64,000 nt of DNA from Bacillota bacterium (GTDB lineage Bacteria > Bacillota > UBA4882 > UBA8346). Within the stretch, counting starts at the first letter, position 1. Every line of letters begins with the position of its first letter. Of the stretch, positions 1 through 8,985 are shown in pieces. Position numbers and translations under genes: made by a program. The DNA lies in assembly GCA_023426245.1 (NCBI GenBank), contig JAFABB010000017.1, forward strand, positions 124,001-188,000, in the 5' to 3' direction. The notes beneath the pieces were generated by a model. The model was not told the DNA's origin, did no database searches, and saw only the letters and a program-made list of their open reading frames with translations.

Positions 1-468
1 TTCCCGTAAAAATTCCGGATTGGAAACGACGTCAAAACAATCTTTCCCGGATTCCTTGGCGATTTGGTCCTTAATCCAACGGTTGGTCCCTATCGGTACA
101 GTACTCTTGGTTACGATGACCTTATAGCCGTTTAAATTTTTTCCGATTGCCCGGACTACCGCTTCCACTTGGGATAAATCCGCTTCCCCGTTTTCCTTGG
201 GCGGAGTTCCCACTCCGATGAAAATGACCTCGTTTTCGCGGATAGCTTGTTCAATATTTGCTGTAAACAAAAGGCGCCCCGCCTTGACGTCTTTATCAAA
301 ATACCCTTGTAGACCGGTTTCATAGATGGAAATTTTGCCACTATTCAATAAATCAATCTTTTCTTTCAGAATGTCACAACAAGTGACATAGTTTCCAAAA
401 TCGGAAAGTCCGACTCCGCTTACCAGTCCCACATATCCCGTTCCAATAACTGCAATTTTGCGTGCCAT
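1..468 (-). CDS. ugd: UDP-glucose 6-dehydrogenase, N-terminal part (cut by window edge)
   Basis: This is the first 156 codons of a UDP-glucose/GDP-mannose dehydrogenase, which oxidises UDP-glucose to UDP-glucuronate in the cytoplasm for surface polysaccharide. The N-terminus shows the NAD-binding GTGYVGLV motif. Later come GVGTPP, KSTVPIGTN and NPEFLRE, all landmarks of the family; the catalytic cysteine lies beyond the window. The ATG at 468 is preceded by AAGAGG. It is the last visible gene of the minus-strand polysaccharide locus, 159 bp after rfbD. GDP-mannose or UDP-ManNAc dehydrogenase is the main alternative, because substrate-specific residues are mostly outside the window. Confidence 0.88.
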   Translation of the reverse strand, partial: MARKIAVIGTGYVGLVSGVGLSDFGNYVTCCDILKEKIDLLNSGKISIYETGLQGYFDKDVKAGRLLFTANIEQAIRENEVIFIGVGTPPKENGEADLSQVEAVVRAIGKNLNGYKVIVTKSTVPIGTNRWIKDQIAKESGKDCFDVVSNPEFLRE

Positions 469-627
469 GATGAGCCTCTTTTCAATAGATTCGATTTATT
501 TTCGCGATACCAGGCAATAAAACCCCTTCATTCCTTCTTCAGATTAACCGTCCCTTTGATACCACATCGACATAAAGCGCCAAATGAACGACTAGTCAAA
601 ATGACCCATTTTCTACATTTTTGAGTA

Positions 628-1482
628 TTATGATGAACTTTGGGAAAAACCATTCTTTGATAAAAACCTTTTTAAGGCATCTTGATAAACAGGAGGATAT
701 ATTCCCAAGGAATGAATCCCATCTTTGGCTAAAACGCTGTAATTGGGCCGAGGAGCCGGTCTGTTCAAGTCCCTGGAAGTTATTGGTTCAACAATGGAAT
801 CTTTTTTACCGGCCAGATCCAAAATCAGTCTGGTGAAATCAAACCAAGAACAGCTTCCTTCATTGGTTACATGATAAATCCCATAACTTTCGGTTGCAAT
901 TAATTTTTTGATAACTTCCGCTAAGTCAGCCGCGTAGGTGGGACATCCTACCTGATCATTAACAAACTTTAAAATTTTTCCCTCCCCGGCTAGCTTTAAT
1001 ATGGTTCTGACAATATTGTTACCGAAATCACCAAACAGCCAGGAAGTTCTGACAATGAAAAATCGTTGTAAATGCATTTTAACAATCTCTTCACCTTGCC
1101 ATTTGGTTTTACCGTAAATACTTACCGGATTACATCGGTCATATTCTCTATAGGGAGTACTCCCTTTTCCGTCGAACACATAATCGGTAGAAATATAAAC
1201 CAATGCAGTATTGATGGCTTGACAAGCATTCACAACATTTTGGGTGGCAATAACATTTGCAAAGTATGCTTCATCCGGTTTTAATTCACATTCATCCACC
1301 TGAGTCTTGGCGGCACAGTGAATAACCAGATCGGGGCGGATATCTGAAAAATATTCCATCGTCGCTTGAAAAGATGTTAAATTGAGTTCCGGTAAATCAA
1401 CAAGATATAACTGAGCATCCGTTAAAACCGTTTGCAGCGCATTCCCCAGTTGGCCTTTTGAACCGGTGATGATGATTTTCAT
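628..1482 (-). CDS. rfbD: dTDP-4-dehydrorhamnose reductase
   Basis: Last step of dTDP-L-rhamnose synthesis: NADPH-dependent reduction of dTDP-4-keto-L-rhamnose. The protein is 284 residues from the ATG at 1482. It begins MKIIITGSKGQLGN, the Rossmann motif, and carries the STDYVFDG segment and the catalytic YxxxK (YGKTK). The reading frame is open further upstream, but the start at 1482 has AAAGAGGTC in front and matches the family N-terminus. It follows rfbB within the same strand, with rfbC and rfbA further upstream, so the four-step pathway is complete here. Confidence 0.95.
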   Translation of the reverse strand: MKIIITGSKGQLGNALQTVLTDAQLYLVDLPELNLTSFQATMEYFSDIRPDLVIHCAAKTQVDECELKPDEAYFANVIATQNVVNACQAINTALVYISTDYVFDGKGSTPYREYDRCNPVSIYGKTKWQGEEIVKMHLQRFFIVRTSWLFGDFGNNIVRTILKLAGEGKILKFVNDQVGCPTYAADLAEVIKKLIATESYGIYHVTNEGSCSWFDFTRLILDLAGKKDSIVEPITSRDLNRPAPRPNYSVLAKDGIHSLGIYPPVYQDALKRFLSKNGFSQSSS

Positions 1483-1582
1483 TATTGACCTCTTTATTGG
1501 GTATGGACTGTTATCTATCTGCGGATAACAATTCACCTTTAATTTTTGCCATAACTCTTCGCTTTAAGCTAATCGCCAATAG

Positions 1583-2593
1583 CTAACCTCTATTACCATA
1601 CATCTTTTGATAGTATTGCTGATAAGTACCTGACTTGATGCTCTCCCACCAAAGACGATGATTTAAATACCATTCTACCGTTTCTTTGATGCCGTTTTCA
1701 AAATTAATAGACGGTTCCCATCCCAAGGTATTTTTTATTTTTGTCGCATCAATGGCATAGCGGCGATCATGACCGGGGCGATCTTTAACATATTTAATTA
1801 AAGACTCGGGTTTATCAAGCTCTTTCAGGATTCGTTTCACTATCTCGATATTGGAGCGTTCATTATTGCCTCCAATATTATAAACCTCACCGGGAGTGCC
1901 ATGATGAAAAACCGTATCGATTCCCCGGCAGTGATCTTTGACATGCAACCAATCCCGCACATTCAGACCATCGCCATACACCGGCAGATCTTTCCCCTCT
2001 AAAGCATTGGATATGATTAAAGGAATTAATTTTTCCGGGAACTGGTAGGGCCCATAATTGTTGGAGCAACGGGTAATTAAAACTGGTAAACCAAAAGTAT
2101 GATAAGCGGCCCTCACTAATAAATCAGCTCCGGTTTTACTGGCAGAGTAAGGGCTATTGGGAGCCAGTGGCGTATCTTCGGTAAAGTATCCGGTAGGTCC
2201 TAAACTGCCATACACTTCATCGGTGGAAACCTGTAAATAGCGGGAAACTTTATATTTCCGGGTCAGGTCGAGTAGAACCTGAGTGCCCAGGACATTGGTA
2301 TTGACAAATACATCGGGTTGATCGATGCTCCGGTCGACATGGGATTCAGCCGCTAAATGAATGACTCCGTCCAGACCTTCTTGAAACAAAAGTTCCAACG
2401 CTGGGCGGTCAGTAATATCCGCTTTAACAAACCGGTAATTTTTCTTACTCTCCATGCTTTTTAAATTTTCCAAATTTCCGGCATAAGTCAGTTTATCCAG
2501 GTTAATTAGAGTGTAATCCGGATGTATCTCATTCAAATAATGTAACAGATTGCTACCGATAAAACCGGCTCCCCCGGTAATTAAGACTTTCAT
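1583..2593 (-). CDS. rfbB: dTDP-glucose 4,6-dehydratase
   Basis: Second step of the dTDP-rhamnose pathway, converting dTDP-glucose to dTDP-4-keto-6-deoxyglucose with bound NAD. The 336-residue protein has the N-terminal GGAGFIGSN nucleotide-binding motif, STDEVYG with the catalytic Asp-Glu pair, and YSASK with the catalytic Tyr and Lys. Length is usual for RfbB. A GGGGAG ribosome binding site precedes the ATG. Between its stop and rfbD lies a short stretch of the same AGCTAAT/GCCAAT heptamers seen around rfbC. Confidence 0.96.
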   Translation of the reverse strand: MKVLITGGAGFIGSNLLHYLNEIHPDYTLINLDKLTYAGNLENLKSMESKKNYRFVKADITDRPALELLFQEGLDGVIHLAAESHVDRSIDQPDVFVNTNVLGTQVLLDLTRKYKVSRYLQVSTDEVYGSLGPTGYFTEDTPLAPNSPYSASKTGADLLVRAAYHTFGLPVLITRCSNNYGPYQFPEKLIPLIISNALEGKDLPVYGDGLNVRDWLHVKDHCRGIDTVFHHGTPGEVYNIGGNNERSNIEIVKRILKELDKPESLIKYVKDRPGHDRRYAIDATKIKNTLGWEPSINFENGIKETVEWYLNHRLWWESIKSGTYQQYYQKMYGNRG

Positions 2594-2620
2594 GTTTTTC
2601 TCCCCTTGTCCGTGTTTTGC

Positions 2621-2743
2621 GATTGGCTTTTAGCTACTGGCTGTCAGCTCTTGGCTTTTGGCTTTTTGGGCGATCATCTCATGCCAAAATTCTTTTAAGC
2701 CGGCAGCTAACAGCTAATCGCCAACAGCCAATAGCCGATCACC
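2621..2743. repeat. Heptamer-repeat array B (rfbC-rfbB gap)
   Basis: Degenerate 7-bp units of form RGCTNTT (2621-2672) face complementary units (2703-2740) around the core CATGCCAAAATTCTTTTAAG-like segment at 2672-2699. The two arms can pair. A smaller array with the same units lies at 1566-1587. Confidence 0.8.
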
Positions 2744-2747
2744 CTCG

Positions 2748-3299
2748 TTAAAAGCTAAAATTACAGTCACTATCCTTCAGCAGCGGCGAACTCATATCCT
2801 TCGCCGAAAGCACCGGATCGGCAATACCCCACTTCACTCCGATCTCGGGATCATCGTAACGGATGCCCCGGTCGAACTCTGGCGCATAGTATTCATCAAC
2901 CTTATATTGAACTTCACAATGATCGACCAAAGTCACAAAACCATGGGCAAAGCCTTTTGGAATAAACAATTGCTTTTTATTGTCGGCTGATAATTCTACG
3001 GCTACCCATTTTTTATAGTCCGGTGATCCACGGCGGATATCCACCGCCACATCCAAAATAACACCTTTCGTACAACGGAGCAGTTTACTCTGAGCCTTGG
3101 GATTGTTTTGAAAATGCAAACCCCTTAAGGTTCCTTTGGGGATAGAAAGTGAATGATTATCCTGGACAAATTCGACGTTTATTCCCAAACTATCCATCTT
3201 TATCCGTGAATAAGTCTCCATAAACCAACCCCGACCGTCTTCGAAAACTTGAGGCTCGATGAGCAGTACTCCGGGTAAATTCGTTTCAACGATTTTCAT
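2748..3299 (-). CDS. rfbC: dTDP-4-dehydrorhamnose 3,5-epimerase
   Basis: Third step of dTDP-rhamnose synthesis, a double epimerisation carried out by a cupin-fold dimer. The 183-residue product shows LRGLHFQ with the catalytic His, the VDIRRGSP strand and the KGFAHGF motif. I chose the ATG at 3299 because AGGAGTTGATAAA precedes it. An upstream in-frame start at 3320 would lie ahead of this ribosome binding site. It is flanked on both sides by heptamer-repeat arrays that share a conserved core, and separated from rfbA by the four-helix-bundle gene. Confidence 0.95.
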   Translation of the reverse strand: MKIVETNLPGVLLIEPQVFEDGRGWFMETYSRIKMDSLGINVEFVQDNHSLSIPKGTLRGLHFQNNPKAQSKLLRCTKGVILDVAVDIRRGSPDYKKWVAVELSADNKKQLFIPKGFAHGFVTLVDHCEVQYKVDEYYAPEFDRGIRYDDPEIGVKWGIADPVLSAKDMSSPLLKDSDCNFSF

Positions 3300-3312
3300 T
3301 TTATCAACTCCT

Positions 3313-3415
3313 GTTGGCAATTGGCCTTTGGCTGTCAGCTTTTAGCTTTTAGCATTTTAGGCCATCATTTCATGCCAAAATTCTTTTAAGACAATAGCTA
3401 ATAGCCCATCGCTAA
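3313..3415. repeat. Heptamer-repeat array C (four-helix gene to rfbC gap)
   Basis: Same plan as the array between rfbC and rfbB: left arm 3313-3360, core at 3362-3390 sharing a 20-base identical stretch with the other copy, right arm 3391-3415. It ends within the last codons of the four-helix gene. Confidence 0.8.
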
Positions 3416-3765
3416 CTGCGTAGCTTATGAATAAACGCATTTAGCTTCCTGCCTATATTATCACATTTTACAATTAACTCCTCAAATTCCTTCTCTTCTA
3501 AATATCCGAGATCCTTTGCTAATATTAGCTGATATTTAACTTCATATAATGAACCTCGTGCAATACATAAGAAATTAGCAAAGTCTTTATCTGTACTCCT
3601 TCCCGTGCCTTCACTGATATTCATTGGAATAGAAGCTGCCGCTCTGCATAGTTGATCAATTAGACGATACTTCTCATCCGCCGAAAATCTTTTCGTAATA
3701 TGATACACGTCCAATACAAGTTCATGGGCAAGTTTCCAGACAGTCAAGTTCTGAAACTGAGCCAT
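3412..3765 (-). CDS. Four-helix-bundle protein (S23/23S rRNA intervening-sequence family)
   Basis: A 117-residue all-alpha protein of the four helix bundle/S23 family, named after ORFs in 23S rRNA intervening sequences; no biochemical role is firmly established. Family landmarks visible are FQNLTVWKLAHELV near the N-terminus, LIDQLCRAAASIPMNISEG in the middle, FLCIARGSLYEVKYQL, and a long final helix. The start has a strong AGGAGG. It sits between rfbA and rfbC, where no such protein is needed for rhamnose synthesis. Heptamer repeat arrays flank it at 3313-3415 and 3776-3893. The setting suggests an inserted element, but there is no transposase and no 23S rRNA here. Confidence 0.85.
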   Translation of the reverse strand: MAQFQNLTVWKLAHELVLDVYHITKRFSADEKYRLIDQLCRAAASIPMNISEGTGRSTDKDFANFLCIARGSLYEVKYQLILAKDLGYLEEKEFEELIVKCDNIGRKLNAFIHKLRS

Positions 3766-3775
3766 TGTGCCTCCT

Positions 3776-3893
3776 GTTGGCTGCTGGCTTTTGGCTGTTA
3801 GCTAATAGCCATTAGCCGTTAGCCATACAGTACCCGCATATTTACCGCTAACCACCAATAGCCAGTAGCTAGCAGCAAAAAGCTAATAGCGAA
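3776..3893. repeat. Heptamer-repeat array D (rfbA to four-helix gene gap)
   Basis: Units GGCTNTT then AGCCNTT in 7-bp steps (3776-3825), and a right part (3845-3893) running into the rfbA stop codon. The core found in the other two arrays is absent here. Confidence 0.75.
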
Positions 3894-4761
3894 TCTTCTG
3901 CTCCGCCACCCGTCGCAAATGCTGCCCATAAGGTGACTTACCATAGCGCCCGGCGGATTCCAGCAACTGTTCCAAACTAATCCATCCTTCATTAAAGGCT
4001 ATCTCCTCTGGCGCCGAAATCTTAATTCCCTGCCGTTTCTCGATGGTTTTAATAAACTCCGCCGCATCCAGCAGGCTCTCCACTGTACCCGTATCGAGCC
4101 AGGCAAAACCCCGGCCCAACAGTTTAACATCCAGATCACCTTGTTCCAGATATACCCGGTTCAGATCGGTAATCTCCAGTTCACCCCGGGCGCTGGGTTT
4201 TAAGGATTTAGCATACTGCACGACTCTATGGTCATAGAAGTATAAACCGGTGATAGCATAGTTTGACTTGGGTTGAGCCGGTTTTTCCGCTACTGATAAA
4301 ACCTTGCCATTTAGATCAAACTCCACAACCCCAAAACGTTCCGGGTCTTCGACGTAATACCCGAAGACCGTGGCCCGGCCCTGGTTGTTAACCGCTTCAA
4401 GCAACAACCGGCGCAGCCCATTGCCGTAGAAGATATTATCCCCTAAGATCATGGCACAATTATCCCCGTTAATGAACTCTTCCCCGATGATAAAAGCCTG
4501 AGCCAAACCATCCGGGGAGGGTTGGACCGCGTAAGAGAGATGAATACCAAACTGGCAACCGCTGCCTAGAAGCCTTTGGAAGTTGGGGGTATCCTCCGGA
4601 GTGGAAATAATCAGAATATCTTTGATACCCGCCAGCATCAATACGGACAATGGGTAATAGATCATCGGTTTGTCATAAATGGGAAGCAATTGTTTGCTGG
4701 TGACCATCGTCAATGGATATAGCCTGGTTCCAGCACCGCCAGCGAGGATGATTCCTTTCAT
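3883..4761 (-). CDS. rfbA: Glucose-1-phosphate thymidylyltransferase
   Basis: First step of dTDP-rhamnose synthesis: glucose-1-phosphate + dTTP to dTDP-glucose. The 292-residue protein begins MKGIILAGGAGTRLYPLT, the nucleotidyltransferase signature, and has the DKPMIYYPLS, ILGDNIFYG and EKPAQPKSNYAITGLYFYD segments of RmlA. The ATG at 4761 is chosen because AAGGAGCG lies just upstream and the family starts here; the open frame upstream is not conserved. Its TAG stop lies inside a heptamer array, so the repeat supplies the end of the gene. Confidence 0.96.
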   Translation of the reverse strand: MKGIILAGGAGTRLYPLTMVTSKQLLPIYDKPMIYYPLSVLMLAGIKDILIISTPEDTPNFQRLLGSGCQFGIHLSYAVQPSPDGLAQAFIIGEEFINGDNCAMILGDNIFYGNGLRRLLLEAVNNQGRATVFGYYVEDPERFGVVEFDLNGKVLSVAEKPAQPKSNYAITGLYFYDHRVVQYAKSLKPSARGELEITDLNRVYLEQGDLDVKLLGRGFAWLDTGTVESLLDAAEFIKTIEKRQGIKISAPEEIAFNEGWISLEQLLESAGRYGKSPYGQHLRRVAEQKIRY

Positions 4762-4980
4762 GATTACGCTCCTTTTTGTATAAACCGGCAATATTACAAG
4801 TATCAATCAATTTTATTCGGCTCTTTATTTTCCATTTAAATAAAAAAAGCCAAGAGGTATCAACTAGTAATATTTGAGTAAAATCTGAAGCTTCGTACCT
4901 TCTTTATTTGATAACTTAAAAACATATTTTCCCTGGACATTAGACATTCTTATCATTCCGGTCGGGAAAATTAGGCTTAC

Positions 4981-6000
4981 TCAATATTTTTTCCGATGCT
5001 TGTCTCTTATTTTTCTTATAAAGAGTTCAATTTTTTTCGACCCTATTAAAAATCCTTTTGGCAAGAACGCATATGGATAAACATAAATCCAAGCGTTTAA
5101 ATAAGTCCAGCTATATTTGAACAGAATGGCTCTATTAATTCCGTATTTACTATAATTATTAGTCAAACGAATTCTTTTTGTCCAAGAACGCAAGAATTTC
5201 TTTAAAGTCTTTTTAAATGTTTTTTTTAAAGATGATTTTAATAAACCCGCTTGAAGTCCAGTTTTAAACAAGAGATTTTTCCATTCATAAACAAATATTT
5301 TATAAAGGTCATAACCGCCGCTATTTTCTGATCTAGCTGCGATACATACATGCGATATAATTGCATTTTCCCCTGTACAAATACATAGCAAGGCTAAATG
5401 AGCCTGTAAAAGATAAGTTCCAATGTATTTTTCCGGTTGAACTATTCTGTCAAAACTTTCTTTATTAAATACTAATGCAGAAACAAAACTTAACATTTCC
5501 TGTATATCTTCCAAATATTGATTTGGGTTATCATATATTACATCATGATTAATTTTAAAATATTTATGTTGAGAATAATTCTTGTTTGGATCAAATTGAT
5601 CACTAAATGAACTTGAATTCAAATAAATTAACTTTAAATCGGGATTCTTTATGATACATTCTTTGATTTTATCGATACTACCTGGTAATAAAATATCATC
5701 ATCCGCTAACAAGTGGACAAAACGCCCCTGAGCTTTTTTCAAACAGTTTAAAAAATTGCAATCGGCGCCAACATTGGTTTCGTTTCGATAATAATGGATA
5801 TAAGGAAAATTGTTACAGAGCTCTTTCATAATTGCTGGCGTTTCATCGCTAGAGGCATTATCGGAAACTAAAATTTCTACATCAGGATCGCCTTTCCCAA
5901 TTTGGGAAAGGACATGTTCTAGACATTCCTCCAAAAATTCAACGCGATTATAGGTCGGAATTGCAATGGTTAATAATTTTTCATACTTATTAGGTATCAT
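4981..6000 (-). CDS. Family 2 glycosyltransferase
   Basis: A 339-residue GT-A type glycosyltransferase of family GT2, expected to add one sugar to a polyprenyl-linked repeat unit at the cytoplasmic membrane face. It shows LTIAIPTYNRVEFLEECL at the start, VSDNASSDET for nucleotide-sugar binding, and LLADDDILLPGS, the DxD motif. The C-terminal third is rich in Lys, Arg and aromatic residues and may be membrane-associated. I use the ATG at 6000; an in-frame TTG at 6036 has its AGGAAG too far away. The donor and acceptor cannot be told from sequence. Confidence 0.88.
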   Translation of the reverse strand: MIPNKYEKLLTIAIPTYNRVEFLEECLEHVLSQIGKGDPDVEILVSDNASSDETPAIMKELCNNFPYIHYYRNETNVGADCNFLNCLKKAQGRFVHLLADDDILLPGSIDKIKECIIKNPDLKLIYLNSSSFSDQFDPNKNYSQHKYFKINHDVIYDNPNQYLEDIQEMLSFVSALVFNKESFDRIVQPEKYIGTYLLQAHLALLCICTGENAIISHVCIAARSENSGGYDLYKIFVYEWKNLLFKTGLQAGLLKSSLKKTFKKTLKKFLRSWTKRIRLTNNYSKYGINRAILFKYSWTYLNAWIYVYPYAFLPKGFLIGSKKIELFIRKIRDKHRKKY

Positions 6001-6180
6001 TTTTTCTTTTCCAATCTTTAATAATTTTCGAATCAAATTACTTACGATAACTTCCTAAAAACCGATGTATTGACCCTCAAAATAATTCTCAAAGACAACA
6101 ATGTGCTTTTAAACTAAATTCATTTTTTAGACAACCGATTCAAAGCCATTTCGTCAATTGCAGCTTCTTATTTCCTCAAA

Positions 6181-7101
6181 CTATTTACTCTCCGAAATTA
6201 TCATTTTTATACCTTCATTAAATTTAACTGAAGTTTCAAATGCAACATCCTTTTGTAATTCGCTAATATCTGCCACAAGATACATGACTTGTTTTTCTCC
6301 ATATGGAATGGTCCCTAATTCAATATCCTCTTTTGGATTCACAACTTCCCGGATTTCATTGATATACTCAGATAATGGTCTCCCTTCTCCACTTCCAAGA
6401 ATATAAATTTTCCCATCAATCCCTTTTTTACCCAGCAGATAAAATGCTTTGGCCGCATCACCGCTGTATAGATAGTCCCAAATTTGCTCACCTTTGGTGA
6501 ATTTGGGAACGATACCTTCTTGTAACTTTTTGATGGTTGACATAACCATGGTTTGCGCTCCGTCGTGGGGCCCGTACACACTAAGAATTCGTACCCAAAT
6601 ATGCTTAAGTCCTAATTGGTGTGCATATTCGCGAGACATTTGGCCCGCGCATAGTTTTGCCATACCATAACCATTTTCAGGGAAACAAGGGGTTTCGGCA
6701 CGGATGAGTCCTTCCACTCTGCCATATTCCGCTTGGCTACCTGCACCAATAAAGGTATGACAAGATAATGCTTTTGCTGCTTTGACTGCATCCAAAGTAT
6801 AATAAATATTTTCAATTTGAGCAGGTATGTCATTCCGACCAGGCCCTATGGTGTGAGACCAAGCAAAATGATAAAATAAATCGACCTCTTTTGAAATCTT
6901 TTCCGGTAAACGGCCTAATTCCGAAGCATCGCACCAAACCAGCTCCACCCCTTCCGGAAGATGGGCTGCTCGTACTGTGCCCGGACGACATATCGCGTAT
7001 ACTTCTATATGCTCAGACAGTAGCTTCTCACAAAGCGCCAGACCAATAGCACCTGTAGGACCAGTGATAACCGCACGACGGAATTTTATTGTTTCTTCCA
7101 T
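6181..7101 (-). CDS. NAD(P)-dependent sugar epimerase/reductase (extended SDR)
   Basis: A 306-residue extended short-chain dehydrogenase acting on a nucleotide-activated sugar. It has the N-terminal ITGPTGAIGLAL Rossmann motif, FIGAGSQAEYG, the catalytic YGMAK (YxxxK) and RILSVYGP. The segment KFTKGEQIWDYLYSGDAA resembles CDP-abequose/paratose synthases and GDP-sugar reductases. It overlaps the end of the cyclase gene by 16 bp and has GAGGATAAAAA before its ATG. It is the last gene of the five-gene cassette. It might reduce C4 of the CDP-dideoxyhexose made by rfbF/G/H, or act on the cassette product. Confidence 0.85.
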   Translation of the reverse strand: MEETIKFRRAVITGPTGAIGLALCEKLLSEHIEVYAICRPGTVRAAHLPEGVELVWCDASELGRLPEKISKEVDLFYHFAWSHTIGPGRNDIPAQIENIYYTLDAVKAAKALSCHTFIGAGSQAEYGRVEGLIRAETPCFPENGYGMAKLCAGQMSREYAHQLGLKHIWVRILSVYGPHDGAQTMVMSTIKKLQEGIVPKFTKGEQIWDYLYSGDAAKAFYLLGKKGIDGKIYILGSGEGRPLSEYINEIREVVNPKEDIELGTIPYGEKQVMYLVADISELQKDVAFETSVKFNEGIKMIISESK

Positions 7102-8168
7102 TTTTTATCCTCGTTCAGGAAATCCAATGCCGCCCTCACAGCTCTTTCAATTTCCGGTTTTTCCACATCATGCACGATATGTAGATTGTAATCCCGGTCC
7201 AACAGAACCGCCGTTAGTGCCGTACTAATCTGCTTCTTATCCTTACGCATCGCCTGGAGCATGGAATCCGTATCTGTTAAATCCGCAGAGGTCTGGATGG
7301 TAATAACCCTCTTTAAGATAACTTCAATCCGCTCCATCTGGGCTTTATCTAGTATGCCACGGTCAACTGAAATCCTATTGGCAACCAAAGTTCCAATGGC
7401 AACTGCCGTCCCATGGGGTATCTCATAATTGCTAATACTTTCGAAAGCATGTCCAAAAGTATGGGCAAAGTTCAACTGGATACGTACGCCCTGGTCGAAC
7501 TCATCCTGCTCGATATATCCTTTCTTGAACTCTAGTGAATTGTGCACATAATGGTCCAAAGTCACCTCATCCCGGACAAGGAGCAGATCCAAATCCGCCT
7601 CCAAGGCATCCAAGCCGGATTGACCCCGCATAATATTAAACTTGACCACTTCTCCCAGACCGCTCTTAAAATCCTGCTCTGTTAGTGTCCGAAACATGCT
7701 AGTGCAGATAAAAATTTCATCCGGGGGATAGAAGGTACCCAAAAGGTTCTTGTATTGCTTATAATTTAAGGAAGTTTTGCCGCCAATACAACTGTCACAA
7801 GCAGCCAAAAGCGTGGTCGGCAGGAACGTCCAGCGGATACCTCTGTATAAAATATTAGCCACGAAGCCGGTGATGTCCTGGATAATGCCTCCGCCTACGG
7901 AAATTAAATGGGCATTCCGCTTGGCCGGAATAGCCGTCATAGCCTCACAAATATCCAGAGCAGTCTGCACCACCTTATTTGTCTCCACAGCCTCCACTAG
8001 ATATAAATCCTTTTCAGGTATATCCGTAAATAAGGTATCTCTGTACAATTCATATACTTTCCGGTCAGCCACGATCAGTCGGCCGGTTTCCTGCTTGTAG
8101 GGAATAAAGAAATCAAAATTCGGTTTGAAATTAACGGAATAATCCTTAAATCGGGAATGTACGATCAT
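7086..8168 (-). CDS. 3-dehydroquinate-synthase-like cyclase
   Basis: A 360-residue member of the dehydroquinate synthase superfamily, NAD- and metal-dependent enzymes that cyclise C7 sugar phosphates. Visible motifs are VGGGIIQDITGF (NAD site), PTTLLAACDSCIGGKT, SGLGEVVKFNIMRG, and NFAHTFGHAFE with the metal-binding histidines. Its start overlaps the SDR stop as ATGA at 8165-8168, so translation is coupled. A second AroB is not expected in a sugar locus. The relatives 2-epi-5-epi-valiolone and amino-DHQ synthases act in secondary metabolism, so a cyclitol or modified-sugar role is more likely than shikimate synthesis. The substrate is unknown. Confidence 0.85.
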   Translation of the reverse strand: MIVHSRFKDYSVNFKPNFDFFIPYKQETGRLIVADRKVYELYRDTLFTDIPEKDLYLVEAVETNKVVQTALDICEAMTAIPAKRNAHLISVGGGIIQDITGFVANILYRGIRWTFLPTTLLAACDSCIGGKTSLNYKQYKNLLGTFYPPDEIFICTSMFRTLTEQDFKSGLGEVVKFNIMRGQSGLDALEADLDLLLVRDEVTLDHYVHNSLEFKKGYIEQDEFDQGVRIQLNFAHTFGHAFESISNYEIPHGTAVAIGTLVANRISVDRGILDKAQMERIEVILKRVITIQTSADLTDTDSMLQAMRKDKKQISTALTAVLLDRDYNLHIVHDVEKPEIERAVRAALDFLNEDKKWKKQ

Positions 8169-8836
8169 ATGCTTGTGAAACCTCCGTCCACTGCAATCTG
8201 TTGCCCAGTGATATAAGTATTGCACTCATTGGCAAGAAACAACACCGCATGCGCAATTTCCTCCGGCTGGGCCATCCGCCGTAAAGGTATATTTTCGGAA
8301 ATGGCGGCAATCTGTTTTGGCGTGTTATTCTTCCGGGTAAGCTCTGTAAGAGTGTAGCCTGGACAGACCGTGTTAATCAAGATGTTGTAAGGAGCCAGTT
8401 CAACGGCTAAAGTGCTAGTGATTCCATGAATAGCATGTTTTGTAGCGCTATACATGGTGCGCCCAGGCTTTGAGACTATCCCCCATATGGAACCGATATT
8501 GACAATACGGCCGTATCTCCGTTCCTTCATGGCAGGCACCAAGCCCCGAATCAACCGCAAGGGCGCCTCAAAATTGATGACCATCGTACGCCGGATCTCA
8601 TCGTCCGTAATCTCATCTACATTATGGATATCGTTGATGCCCGCATTATTGACAATCACGTCAAATCCGGTCTCTTTGTACTTTGCCACAAATTGCTCTA
8701 CAGCTTCTACATCGGCAAGATCCAATTCTTGGTGAGTGGGCGTACACACTTCATAGCCGTTTTCTCTCAGTAAACGGGCAATTTCCTTTCCAATGCCTTT
8801 GCTTGCGCCTGTCACTAAAGCTGTCTTCTTATTCAT
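8165..8836 (-). CDS. Short-chain dehydrogenase/reductase
   Basis: A classical SDR of 223 residues, NAD(P)-dependent. Motifs are TGASKGIG (cofactor), NNAGIND, the catalytic Ser in NIGSIWG, YSATK (catalytic Tyr and Lys) and the C-terminal ITGQQIAVDGG common to FabG-like enzymes. The start at 8836 is set by ATAGGAGAG seven bases upstream; the longer open frame lacks a ribosome binding site. It is coupled by ATGA to the cyclase gene and follows the ThDP enzyme gene, so it probably reduces or oxidises an intermediate of the same pathway. Substrate unknown. Confidence 0.88.
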   Translation of the reverse strand: MNKKTALVTGASKGIGKEIARLLRENGYEVCTPTHQELDLADVEAVEQFVAKYKETGFDVIVNNAGINDIHNVDEITDDEIRRTMVINFEAPLRLIRGLVPAMKERRYGRIVNIGSIWGIVSKPGRTMYSATKHAIHGITSTLAVELAPYNILINTVCPGYTLTELTRKNNTPKQIAAISENIPLRRMAQPEEIAHAVLFLANECNTYITGQQIAVDGGFTSI

Positions 8837-8985
8837 ACCCAGCTCTCCTATGATAATTTTCGAAAGATTCAACTTGAACTCTGAGCGTTTTGCAAACAAA
8901 ATTCGGAAAAACTATGCTTAATAGATTCAATCGCTTTTATTGTCATCCCTTTTCGACAACTCAAAATACTATATCGTATTATCAT

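Noticed and set aside
3412..3765. Avd component of a diversity-generating retroelement
   Set aside because: The fold family is related, but there is no reverse transcriptase and no template/variable repeat pair in the neighbourhood.
7086..8168. Ordinary shikimate-pathway aroB
   Set aside because: Motifs fit the superfamily, but the gene is coupled to SDR and ThDP genes in a glycan locus with no other aromatic genes, so I did not assign the symbol.
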